Shown piece by piece: positions 16,293 to 24,549 of a DNA stretch of 64,000 nt. Each line of letters begins with the position of its first letter. The first letter of the stretch is position 1. The stretch comes from an uncultured Bacilli bacterium (GTDB lineage: Bacteria > Bacillota_I > Bacilli_A > ML615J-28 > CAG-698). Where the stretch lies: assembly GCA_934096585.1 (NCBI GenBank), contig CAKOMG010000006.1, forward strand, positions 89,834 to 153,833, given 5' to 3'. The notes under the pieces are model-generated. The model did no database searches. It was not told where the DNA came from and saw nothing but the letters and a program-made list of their open reading frames with translations. A program made the translations under genes and the position numbers.

Positions 16293-18359
16293 CTAATAAT
16301 CTAAATTTTCAACATATACAGCATTCTCTTCAATGAATTCTCTTCTAGGTTCAACATCATCACCCATTAACATACTAAAAGTTGCATCAGCTTCAATAGC
16401 ATCAGATAAACTAACTTTTAGCAATGTTCTATTTTTTGGGTCCATTGTTGTCTCCCATAACTGTTCAGGATTCATTTCACCTAATCCTTTATATCTTTGA
16501 ATAATAGGTTTAGATGTTTTAGGGAATGTTTCTAATATTTTTTGTAATTCTTCATCTGAATATGCATATTCAACTCTTTTACTTTGTGATATCTTATAAA
16601 GCGGTGGTTGCGCTATATATATATAACCAGCATCAAATAAAGGTTTCATAAATCTATAAAATAAAGTCAATAATAGTGTTCTAATATGTGCCCCATCGAC
16701 ATCGGCATCGGTCATGATAACAACTTTGTGATATCTAGCACTATTAATATTAAATTCATCACCTATACCAGTACCAAATGCTTGTATCATAGACATAATT
16801 TCATTATTTCCTAAAGCTCTATCTAATCTTGCTTTTTCAACATTTAATACTTTTCCTCTCAAAGGAAGAATCGCTTGAAATTCACTATCTCTTCCCTGTT
16901 TAGCCGATCCACCGGCAGAATCACCTTCGACTATATATATTTCACATTGTGCAGGATCTTTACATCTACAATCAGCAAGTTTCGAAGCAAATCCTAATGT
17001 TTCTAATGGGCTTTTCCTTCTTGTTGCTTCTCTAGCTTTTTTAGCGGCAAGACGTGCACGACTTGCTAATACTGCTTTTTCTATAATTAATTTACCAACA
17101 GAAGGATTTTCCTTTAAGAAAGTATCAAATCCTTCACTGAAAATTTGTGAAGCTATCTTTCTAACTTCAATATTTCCTAATTTCGCTTTGGTTTGTCCCT
17201 CAAATTGTGGATCCGGATGGCGACAGCTAATAATTGAAGTTAATCCTTCTCTAACGTCATCACCATTAAAACTTTCGTCTTTTCTAAATAAGTTATTTGT
17301 TTTTCCATAGTTGTTTAAAACTCTTGTTAAAGCATTTCTAAAACCTTCTTCGTGAGTTCCACCATCTGGAGTATAAATATTATTAATGAATGAATAAATA
17401 TTACTTGTATAATCTTCAGTATATTGTAATGCAAATTCAATTTCTATATTATCTTCTTTTCCATTTACATATATAATTTGAGGATGAATTGGAGTTTTTG
17501 ATTTATTTAAATATTCAACATACTCAATAATACCACCTTCATAATGATATACCACATCCTTTATGTCATCTGGATGTCTTCTATCAGTTAAACTAATACG
17601 TAATCCTTTATTTAAAAAAGCACATTGTTGAAGTCTAACACGTAGAGTTTCATAATCAAAAACAATACCTTCTTTAAATATTTCTGGATCAGGGTGGAAA
17701 GTTACACGAGTTCCGTGATTTTTAGTTTCCCCTATAACACGTAATTTGTATAATCTTTTACCTCTTTGATATTCTTGTTCATATTTTTTTCCATCTTTAT
17801 GTATTTCAACTCTCAAATGAGTACTTAATGCGTTAACTACTGATGCACCTACACCATGTAAACCGCCTGATACCTTGTATGATGATCCATCAAATTTACC
17901 TCCGGCATGCAAAATAGTAAATACAGCTTCAGCTGCACTTTCACCAGTCTTTTTATGAATATCTACAGGAATACCACGACCATTATCGGTTACTCTAACA
18001 TAATTATCAGGTAATAATTCTACTTCAATATGTGTACAATACCCAGCTAGTGCCTCATCAATAGCATTATCTACGATTTCCCATACTAAATGGTGTAATC
18101 CTCTAGGTCCAGTAGAACCTATATACATACCAGGACGTTTTCTAACAGCTTCTAATCCTTCAAGTAATTGGATGTTTGAAGCCCCATAGTTTTTCGATGA
18201 ACTTCCTTCATTCGCCAATTGGTCTTGTTCTGTTTCTTCATTACTCTCAAATGATTCTGCATCTTTTTTCTCTTGAATTGCTTTTTCTTCATCAGTTGGA
18301 TCATGGTATTCTGGAGTTCCAGAATTATTTACAAAATCTTTATTTTCATTATCATTCAT
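16293..18359 (-). CDS. gyrB: DNA gyrase subunit B
   Basis: 688 residues from ATG 18359. A frame opening 12 bases earlier has GAGG immediately touching its ATG, whereas GGTGA is properly spaced for this one, and the recF stop reads TAAGATG here. The GHKL ATPase domain ([23 protein letters not shown]), the transducer, and TOPRIM motifs [14 protein letters not shown] and [11 protein letters not shown] are intact. The first 60 or so residues ([14 protein letters not shown] onward) are an acidic extension before the usual [19 protein letters not shown] start. It resembles the one on GyrA. Operon: yaaA, recF, gyrB, gyrA. Confidence 0.97.
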   Translation of the reverse strand: MNDNENKDFVNNSGTPEYHDPTDEEKAIQEKKDAESFESNEETEQDQLANEGSSSKNYGASNIQLLEGLEAVRKRPGMYIGSTGPRGLHHLVWEIVDNAIDEALAGYCTHIEVELLPDNYVRVTDNGRGIPVDIHKKTGESAAEAVFTILHAGGKFDGSSYKVSGGLHGVGASVVNALSTHLRVEIHKDGKKYEQEYQRGKRLYKLRVIGETKNHGTRVTFHPDPEIFKEGIVFDYETLRVRLQQCAFLNKGLRISLTDRRHPDDIKDVVYHYEGGIIEYVEYLNKSKTPIHPQIIYVNGKEDNIEIEFALQYTEDYTSNIYSFINNIYTPDGGTHEEGFRNALTRVLNNYGKTNNLFRKDESFNGDDVREGLTSIISCRHPDPQFEGQTKAKLGNIEVRKIASQIFSEGFDTFLKENPSVGKLIIEKAVLASRARLAAKKAREATRRKSPLETLGFASKLADCRCKDPAQCEIYIVEGDSAGGSAKQGRDSEFQAILPLRGKVLNVEKARLDRALGNNEIMSMIQAFGTGIGDEFNINSARYHKVVIMTDADVDGAHIRTLLLTLFYRFMKPLFDAGYIYIAQPPLYKISQSKRVEYAYSDEELQKILETFPKTSKPIIQRYKGLGEMNPEQLWETTMDPKNRTLLKVSLSDAIEADATFSMLMGDDVEPRREFIEENAVYVENLDY

Positions 18360-18360
18360 C

Positions 18361-19425
18361 TTATTCACCATCCTCTATATTCTCTATTTTACTGTCTTTT
18401 ATGATATTACTAGGTATATTTTTAATATCTGTTGTCGTTATAAACACTTGATTACCATTTTTTATACTTTCTAACAATTTTATTTGCCTATTTATGTCTA
18501 ATTCACTTAATACATCATCTAAAATTATAATCATTGATTCGTTATTACTTCTAAAACTATCAGCGATGCCTAGTTTTATTGCTAAAACAGCAGTTCTAAT
18601 CTGGCCTTGTGATGCGAATATACTCGCTTTTTGACGATTTATATATATGTTTAAATCATCTCTATGTGGTCCATTATTAGTAGTTTTAGTTAAAATATCA
18701 ATTTTTAAATCATTTTTAAATTTATTCTTTATTTCTTCTTCTGTTACATTAGGGAAATATTCTAATTCTACTATTTCTTGATCATTTGTTAGAAATTTTG
18801 ACTTCTTTTCAATATATTCATTTAACATTTCAACAAATTTTCTTCTTTTATTTATTATATATTTAGCTCTTTCTATTATTTCACCACTTAAAATATCTAA
18901 ATATTTAGAATCTATATTTTCTAACTTCAATATTTCGTTTCTTCTCTTTAATAAATGCTTATATTCCATTAATAATTTCAAATATTTAGAATCTATTTGG
19001 CAAAGATTTATATCTATAAACCTTCTCCTAACAGTTGGAGTGCCTTTAATTAATTCTAAATCATCGGGAGAGAAAGTTATTACCTTATATTTTCCAACAT
19101 AATCACTTATTGATGACATTACCTTCCCATTATAATTAATTTTTTTAGTTTTAGTGTCGTACCCTATAACTATTCTGTTATTTTTTTCTTCGTTTTCTAT
19201 TATATTTCCTATTATATTAAAATAATCTTTGTTAATTTTGATTAATTCTACATCTTTTGCGTTTTTAAAGCTTTTGCCTAGGCATAAATAACAAACAGCT
19301 TCAACCAAACTAGTCTTTCCTGAGGCATTTTTCCCTATTATTATATTGCTATTAGGGGAAAATTCTACTTCTTTTGTTAAATAGCATCTAAAATTGTTTA
19401 TTTTTACATTTTTTATATAAAACAT
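18361..19425 (-). CDS. recF: DNA replication and repair protein RecF
   Basis: 354 residues, a typical length. Walker [10 protein letters not shown] at about 31-39, ABC-type signature region [10 protein letters not shown] and Walker [15 protein letters not shown] near residues 297-310. RecF, with RecO and RecR, loads RecA at single-strand gaps; recR lies about 28 kb away at 46.7 kb. It sits in the classical origin-proximal order between yaaA and gyrB, four bases after the yaaA stop. Confidence 0.96.
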   Translation of the reverse strand: MFYIKNVKINNFRCYLTKEVEFSPNSNIIIGKNASGKTSLVEAVCYLCLGKSFKNAKDVELIKINKDYFNIIGNIIENEEKNNRIVIGYDTKTKKINYNGKVMSSISDYVGKYKVITFSPDDLELIKGTPTVRRRFIDINLCQIDSKYLKLLMEYKHLLKRRNEILKLENIDSKYLDILSGEIIERAKYIINKRRKFVEMLNEYIEKKSKFLTNDQEIVELEYFPNVTEEEIKNKFKNDLKIDILTKTTNNGPHRDDLNIYINRQKASIFASQGQIRTAVLAIKLGIADSFRSNNESMIIILDDVLSELDINRQIKLLESIKNGNQVFITTTDIKNIPSNIIKDSKIENIEDGE

Positions 19426-19429
19426 ATAA

Positions 19430-19639
19430 CTATTCCACTATATATTCCTTATTATTAACTACAATTTTATATCCTTTATATAGTTTCCTTCCTCTTCTTT
19501 GTTCTTTTTCTCCATTAACTAGGACAAATTTATCATTTAAAAATTCTTTTGCCATAGCTCCATTCCTAATTATTCCAGAAAACTTTAAAAATTGACCTAA
19601 AGTAATATATTCAGTTGTAATTTTTATAATTGTTTCCAT
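19430..19639 (-). CDS. yaaA: S4-domain RNA-binding protein YaaA
   Basis: 69 residues forming one S4 domain (ITLGQFLKFSGIIRNGAMAK, then VLVNGEKEQRRGRKLYKG). This small protein is found between dnaN and recF in Bacilli and probably binds rRNA; its exact role is unsettled. Here it is the first gene of the recF-gyrB-gyrA run and is separated from dnaN by the partition locus and the repeat array, a clear break in an otherwise conserved gene order. Confidence 0.92.
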   Translation of the reverse strand: METIIKITTEYITLGQFLKFSGIIRNGAMAKEFLNDKFVLVNGEKEQRRGRKLYKGYKIVVNNKEYIVE

Positions 19640-19948
19640 AAATATGTTCTCTTTTCTTATTATATACTAATTAAACATATTGTACCACATTTTTAAAAAA
19701 ATTGCTAGTCCTTTTTTTACTTTTTCAATCTTATTTTCATTTTGTAGGTTTTTAACCATGCTCAATTATTAAATTGAGGTATTTTTATAATTATTCAAGA
19801 TGTATTTATGTATATACGTACATTTTATATCATATTTACTATGTTTTATTGTACTATTATTCATTCGCTTTTATGTATTTATGTATAAATCTATATTTAT
19901 ATTAATTATTTTTTTATAAATTAAGAAAATAATCATTTAAAAAACTAA

Positions 19949-19957
19949 TGTGGATAA
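19949..19957 (-). promoter_or_regulatory. DnaA box inside the iteron segment
   Basis: TGTGGATAA, the reverse of the consensus TTATCCACA. An imperfect ATATCCACA lies 20 bases further at 19977-19985 in the opposite direction. These are isolated from the main oriC boxes by about 4.5 kb. Confidence 0.5.
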
Positions 19958-21849
19958 ATTTGTGTAAAAATATTAAATATCCACACTTTAAAATTTTCTG
20001 TTTTTATGTATTTATGTATAAATTTATTAAATTTATGTTATATTTTAAATCTTTTTCGTAGTTTTATTATAACAAATTATCGATTTTTAATGTTTATTTC
20101 ATTTTTTTCAACTTCACAGTTATTATTTTAGTCAATTTATTTATATCTTTATTTATTTTGGCATAACCTAAGTCATTTTAACTAACAATTCAACATATTC
20201 ATTTATGTATTTATGTATAAAACTTACTTGTTTTTTTAAAGATCGTCATATTTTCTATTTCTTCTTCCAAAAAAATTAATTTTTTTATAATTTTATACTT
20301 AATAATTGAAATTATACATACATATTTACATATTTATGTAATCTTCTAACTAATTTCTTTGTTATAAACCTTAAATAAAATACATTTTTTAATTATATTA
20401 TTGCTTCTTTCCTTTATTAACTTCAAAATTATTATTTTTTATGTATTTATGTATAAATTTAATTAATTTACATATTGTAAACTATAAAATGTAACATATT
20501 TATAAATCTAATCGTTAATACTTTGTATTTATTTATGTATTTACATACTTTTGCTAGGTAAAAAAGCAGAACTTTTCAAACTAATCATTAGAAAATATGC
20601 ATCCTTTTTATATTAATCATTATTTTTTACAAAAAATCAGTACATATATACATATTTATGTACTATTATATATTGTTGTATATAAAAGAAAGTCAATTTT
20701 TAATTATTAATTAGAAAATTTAAGTGCTTTAAACAAAATTTTATACATATATACATATTTATGTATAAAAAAATTTTATTTTTTCATGATAAGTAATTAT
20801 TCATACTTTTTTTATGTATATATAACCATCTATATTATCACTCAAAAAACATAAATCATCACGTGTTTAGAAAATATATTATAAATATAAGCATTTTTTT
20901 AATCTTTTTCTTACATATATACATATTTATGTATAATTTTATCCTTCTTTGTCTATTTTTTTATTTAATTTTGTATAAATTTTTATTTATCTTTATAAAA
21001 ATAACACCTTTTTCTTAATTATTTTCACCTTTTTATACATATTTATGTATTTACATACATTTTTTAATTATTAAATGATCTTAAAATATTTATTTAATTA
21101 TATAATCACATCATTTCATGCAAAGATCATCATTATTTTTATACATATTTATGTATTTATGTATAATAATTGCTATAATTATATTAAAATATCTTTTTGA
21201 AATTCTATATTTTTTTGTTTTTATAATAAATTTTATTATAATTCGTACATATTTATGTATTTACATATATCTTTATGCTTTTTTATATACATATTTATGT
21301 ATTTATGTTTCATATTTTTTTAATAAGCTTAAACTAAGTAATTAAAAATAGCTATTTTTAAAGAATAAATACATATTTATGTAAATACATAAGAATTAAG
21401 ACTTAAATTTATGCAAAATTTATACGTATTTATGTAAATACATATTAATTTTTGATTAGAATGTATAAATTTTACATATTTATTTATATAAATAAATACA
21501 TATTTAAATATAAATAGTTAAGAATTCAGTTTTTTAAAAAATCTTCTTTCTTATTATATATAGATTAACAATTAATTTATACACGTATACATAAAGACTT
21601 ATTTATGTATATATTTCATTACCTAAATACATATTTATTTAATTATTACTATTGCTTTTTATTTTTTTAAAGTGTATAATATTATTGTAATTAATACATT
21701 TTTAAATATTTATTTAAAAAAATAAATACATTTTTATGTATTTATGTAAAAGAATAAATATTGTTTTATGTATTTATGTATATAATTATACTTAATTTAG
21801 TTTTTACAGATTTTGATACCTATTTTTAAGGGGTAAAAGACTGTTTTTA

Positions 21850-21866
21850 GGGCTAAAAATTAGCCC
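21850..21866. repeat. Perfect palindrome GGGCTAA-aaa-TTAGCCC
   Basis: A 7-3-7 inverted repeat in the repeat-free island of about 290 bp. Flanking GC-rich words (AAGGGG on the left, GCCCCCT on the right) could extend a structured region. There is no T run, so it is not a plain terminator. Possible operator, structured RNA or remnant; nothing decides. Confidence 0.5.
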
Positions 21867-22076
21867 AGTTTAAATCGTTTTTTAAAGTGCCCCCTAAGAA
21901 CTAGACCTTTTTTATGTAAAAACGCAACTGAGAGCAAATTTTAGCCGAATTTTCGCATTCTAGTTTTAAAGAAAAACTGATATTTATTTGCTGATAGTGG
22001 GTTTTTAGAAAAATTAAGTATTTGAGAATTACTTTTTGATGAGTCACTTACGACTTAAAAATTAAAAAACTTCTTT

Positions 22077-22106
22077 TTGACACTCAAAATTGTGATTTTT
22101 TATATA
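22077..22106 (+). promoter_or_regulatory. Probable promoter of the RHH-parA operon, abutted by iterons
   Basis: TTGACA (22077-22082) and TATATA (22101-22106) with an 18-base spacer. An iteron cluster starts at 22105, over the expected -10 and start site, and further clusters fill the 130-base leader. This layout suggests autorepression by the RHH protein. Confidence 0.5.
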
Positions 22107-22239
22107 CATATTTACGTCTTTATGTATTTATGTATTGTTTAATATATGTAAATACATAAAGATTTAAATCCATAATTATGTAAATACTTATTTATGTATT
22201 AATTGTTATATTTTTTATTATTGAATAGGAGGTTAAAAA

Positions 22240-22533
22240 ATGAATTCAAATTCAACACCATTCAAAAAAAGAAATAATCCTTTCAGTACAGGAGGAACTT
22301 CTATTTTTGATGAAACACCTGAACCAGCACCTAAAGTTGAAGAAAAGCCAAAACAAGTGGTTCAAAAACAAAAAGTTGTAGTTTCAGATGACAATAACAG
22401 AGAAAAGTACACAGCAACAATGGAAAAATCTTTGCGTAAAAGAGTAAAAATTGCTTCCGCAATGGCCGGAATTCAAGTTTCTACCTTTATTGAGGAAGCT
22501 TGCAAAGAAAAATTAGAAAGAGAGGGACAATAA
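22240..22533 (+). CDS. Ribbon-helix-helix DNA-binding partition protein (ParG/CopG-like)
   Basis: 97 residues in two parts. Residues 1 to about 50 are low in hydrophobics and rich in K, P, E, N and S (FKKRNNPFSTGG, then EPAPKVEEKPKQVVQKQK), so probably disordered. Residues 54-96 form a ribbon-helix-helix fold: strand KYTATMEKSL, helix RKRVKIASAMAG, helix QVSTFIEEACKEKLERE. This is the architecture of plasmid type Ib partition proteins such as ParG, whose flexible tail stimulates the ParA-type ATPase and whose fold binds centromere repeats as dimers. It overlaps parA by one base (TAATG), and the repeats lie immediately upstream. A strong AGGAGG ribosome binding site precedes it. The family fold is clear; its role in chromosome segregation is inferred. 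Confidence 0.85.
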   Translation: MNSNSTPFKKRNNPFSTGGTSIFDETPEPAPKVEEKPKQVVQKQKVVVSDDNNREKYTATMEKSLRKRVKIASAMAGIQVSTFIEEACKEKLEREGQ

Positions 22534-23315
22534 TGGCTATAGTTTCTACGTTTTGTAAAAAAGGTGGCGTAGGTAAAACAACATTTATTGGCTATTTAGC
22601 TCACTATTATGCCACTCAAGGTAAAAAAGTTCTTGTTTTAAGTGCTGATGACCAAAACAGTATATTTAAAATATTTGGTGCAGATGATAAAATCTTTGAA
22701 GAAAACGATAATTACTTAGAATTTTTAATCGCTGGACATGTTGATTTAGGAGATATTTTAATTGAAGTAAGGGAAAATCTTTATTTGATTAAAACTTTAA
22801 ACACCGATAAACTATCTATGAAATTAACACTAGAAAGAGCTCAAGAAAAAGTGATAAAAAAGATTTTTCAAGAGTATTCTACTTTCTTTGATTATATTTT
22901 TGTAGATTTCCCACCTTCAAGCAGTAGATTAACTGAAGTTTTATTAGAATTGAGTGATGCAGTTATGATAGTTGTTGGTCTTGATAGTTTAGGATTAGGA
23001 GGTTTTATTAATACTATTCAATATTTTGTGGATAATGATCTTGATTTAGAAAGCATTAAGTACATTGTTCCAAATGGATATAGTAAAAATAGACGTGCAC
23101 CTAAGATTTCTTTAGATAAATTACAACAACAAGCTGCTGAATTTACACCAGATGCTAAAGTATTACCAGCATTACAGGATAAATCAATAATTAAAAACCT
23201 TCAAGCAGAAGGTATAAGTCCATTTGATATTGTTGATTTACCTCCATATGATAAAACTAACCGTGATTTATTAGTTATAGAATTAAAAGAATTATTTAGT
23301 AACATTAATATTTAA
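22533..23315 (+). CDS. parA: ParA/Soj-type partition ATPase
   Basis: 260 residues from ATG 22533, chosen because it overlaps the RHH stop (TAATG), has GAGGGA just upstream and starts right at the ATPase fold; a longer frame 33 bases upstream lies inside the RHH gene. The deviant Walker A KKGGVGKTT is at residues 9-17, with signature Lys10. Walker A' is VLVLSADDQ and Walker B YIFVDFPPS. There is no N-terminal helix-turn-helix, so it is of the short kind (Soj or type Ib ParF). It would form ATP-dependent dimers on the nucleoid and move DNA bound by its partner. No ParB gene is visible; the RHH protein is the evident partner. It faces dnaN convergently across a terminator. Confidence 0.92.
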   Translation: MAIVSTFCKKGGVGKTTFIGYLAHYYATQGKKVLVLSADDQNSIFKIFGADDKIFEENDNYLEFLIAGHVDLGDILIEVRENLYLIKTLNTDKLSMKLTLERAQEKVIKKIFQEYSTFFDYIFVDFPPSSSRLTEVLLELSDAVMIVVGLDSLGLGGFINTIQYFVDNDLDLESIKYIVPNGYSKNRRAPKISLDKLQQQAAEFTPDAKVLPALQDKSIIKNLQAEGISPFDIVDLPPYDKTNRDLLVIELKELFSNINI

Positions 23316-23317
23316 TA

Positions 23318-23346
23318 ATAAAAACCGCTTTTTAGGCGGTTTTTAT
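23318..23346. terminator. Bidirectional terminator between parA and dnaN
   Basis: AAAAACCGC, short loop, GGCGGTTTTTA: a GC-rich stem with T runs on both strands. Confidence 0.88.
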
Positions 23347-23361
23347 TAGTTATATTGCATT

Positions 23362-24480
23362 TTATGATCTTACAGGTAAAATTAATTGGATATGATTTAC
23401 ATCATATTCTCCCGTAATAATAAATGGCTTGATTTCTCCTGTAAAATGGATTGTAACCTCATTAGAATCAAATGATTTTAAAGCATCAAAGAAATATTTT
23501 GAATTAAAAGCCACTTGAAATAAGCTTGTATTGTTAATTGAAAGAACTGGAAGTTCTTCTTTTGTTTCTCCTATTTCATTATTTGGAGAATGAATTTCAA
23601 CCTTTCCGTTATTTAATATCATTTTAATATTATTTGCTGACTCATTAATACTAAATAAAGATGCACGATCTATTGCTGCAATTAAATCATTTTTATTAAA
23701 TTTAACACTTATTACGTATTCAACTGGTATTAAACTGCTAGTATTTGGAAAAGATCCTTCTATTAATCTAGTTAAAAATAAGATATTTTGATATTTGAAT
23801 AGAACTTTTGTCTTTAAAAAGTGGATTTGAACGTTATCATCACCTTCCTCTAGAATTTTATTTAGTTCTTCAAGGTTTTTACTAGGAATAATTACATTCA
23901 CTTTAGGATTATCTACATCTGTAATTAAGTATTTCTTTGCTAATCTGAAACTATCTGTAGCTACAGCTTCAATTTTTGGTCCGTTTGCTGATAAAGAAAC
24001 ACCTGTTAAAACCATTTTTGATTCAGAAGTAGATGTAGCAAATGATGTTTTTCTAATTATTTGTTTTACATTAATTGCATCAATATTGATAAAGTTTTGA
24101 CTTTCTTCAAAAGAAATATATGGAAATACATCTTTATCTAACGTGTTAAGAGTAAAAGTGCTCTTGTCTGCAAGAATTTTAACTGTATTTTCTTCAAATG
24201 AGGCAAAAATTATTTCTTCCGCATTAGTTTTTCTTAAAATTTCTAGTAAATATTTACCAGGAAGTACAACTGTTCCTGTTTCTTCGATGTCATAATAATT
24301 TATATCTTCTAGTCTTGCTTGAATTGAAATATCTGAATTAGATGCTGTTAAGAGTAAATATCTATCTTTAACATCTATTTTAATACCTGTAAGTATTGGC
24401 ATTTGAGGTTTTGTTGATAAGCCTTTTGAAACATTATTTAAGTTACGTAATAAATAATTACGATTAATTTTAAATCTCAT
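23362..24480 (-). CDS. dnaN: DNA polymerase III beta sliding clamp
   Basis: 372 residues, a typical length for a clamp of three repeated domains. Begins MRFKINRNYLLRNLNNVSKG; TDSFRLAKK in domain 2 and the C-terminal LILPVRS are family hallmarks (the C-terminus forms part of the partner-binding pocket). The ring-shaped homodimer tethers polymerase III to DNA. AAGGAGAG ribosome binding site. It follows dnaA across a 69-bp spacer that also carries a likely unwinding element. Confidence 0.97.
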   Translation of the reverse strand: MRFKINRNYLLRNLNNVSKGLSTKPQMPILTGIKIDVKDRYLLLTASNSDISIQARLEDINYYDIEETGTVVLPGKYLLEILRKTNAEEIIFASFEENTVKILADKSTFTLNTLDKDVFPYISFEESQNFINIDAINVKQIIRKTSFATSTSESKMVLTGVSLSANGPKIEAVATDSFRLAKKYLITDVDNPKVNVIIPSKNLEELNKILEEGDDNVQIHFLKTKVLFKYQNILFLTRLIEGSFPNTSSLIPVEYVISVKFNKNDLIAAIDRASLFSINESANNIKMILNNGKVEIHSPNNEIGETKEELPVLSINNTSLFQVAFNSKYFFDALKSFDSNEVTIHFTGEIKPFIITGEYDVNHIQLILPVRS

Positions 24481-24549
24481 GTTATTCTCTCCTTATATTA
24501 TTATATTATATATTTTATTTTTATTATTAGCGTGTGAATATGTGGATAA
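24481..24549 (-). promoter_or_regulatory. Probable basal origin unwinding element in the dnaA-dnaN spacer
   Basis: Read on the minus strand: a consensus DnaA box TTATCCACA (24549-24541), a second weaker box TATTCACAC with a short GC patch, then TAATAATAA (three TAA triplets) leading into 40 bases of almost pure A/T. DnaA box, GC patch and DnaA-trio in this order match the Bacillus subtilis unwinding system downstream of dnaA. The trio assignment is by eye. Confidence 0.55.

Larger units (their letters stand above)
19800..22200. repeat. Centromere-like iteron array (TTTATGTA octamers in direct and inverted clusters)
   Basis: The basic element is TTTATGTA, or inverted TACATAAA/TACATATT. Two direct octamers give TTTATGTATTTATGTATA, seen whole at 19870-19887, 20003-20020, 20202-20219, 20438-20455 and 21765-21782. 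Other clusters begin with an inverted TACATA, so that TACATATTTATGTA is a near-palindrome: 20315-20340, 20641-20662, 20744-20765, 20912-20933, 21036-21060, 21142-21165, 21246-21269, 21288-21308, 21370-21391, 21423-21444, 21727-21748 and 22105-22134. Mixed or degenerate ones lie at 19800-19823, 20532-20547, 20811-20820, 21473-21520, 21580-21612, 21627-21640, 22145-22158 and 22177-22200. Such short direct/inverted repeats are the usual targets of ribbon-helix-helix partition proteins. Confidence 0.9.
19640..22239. other. Gene-free, extremely AT-rich segment between yaaA and the RHH-parA operon
   Basis: About 2.6 kb with no credible gene; the only open frames are low-complexity readings of the repeats. 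It holds the TTTATGTA-type repeat clusters, one consensus DnaA box near its left end, a repeat-free island (about 21785-22076) with a perfect palindrome, and the promoter of the RHH-parA operon at the right. The position, next to a ParA and a ribbon-helix-helix gene, suggests a centromere-like role. Confidence 0.8.

Noticed and set aside
21118..21345. 75-residue membrane protein gene in the iteron region
   Set aside because: The frame is a low-complexity translation of the repeats (alternating Tyr, Ile, Leu and Phe) with no ribosome binding site.
19800..22200. CRISPR array
   Set aside because: The repeats are short octamer clusters with variable arms, there are no unique spacers of constant length and no cas genes nearby.
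19640..23346. Integrated plasmid or mobile element carrying the partition genes
   Set aside because: No replication gene, integrase, transposase, att-like duplication or tRNA target was seen, and the flanks pass cleanly into yaaA and dnaN. An old acquisition cannot be excluded.
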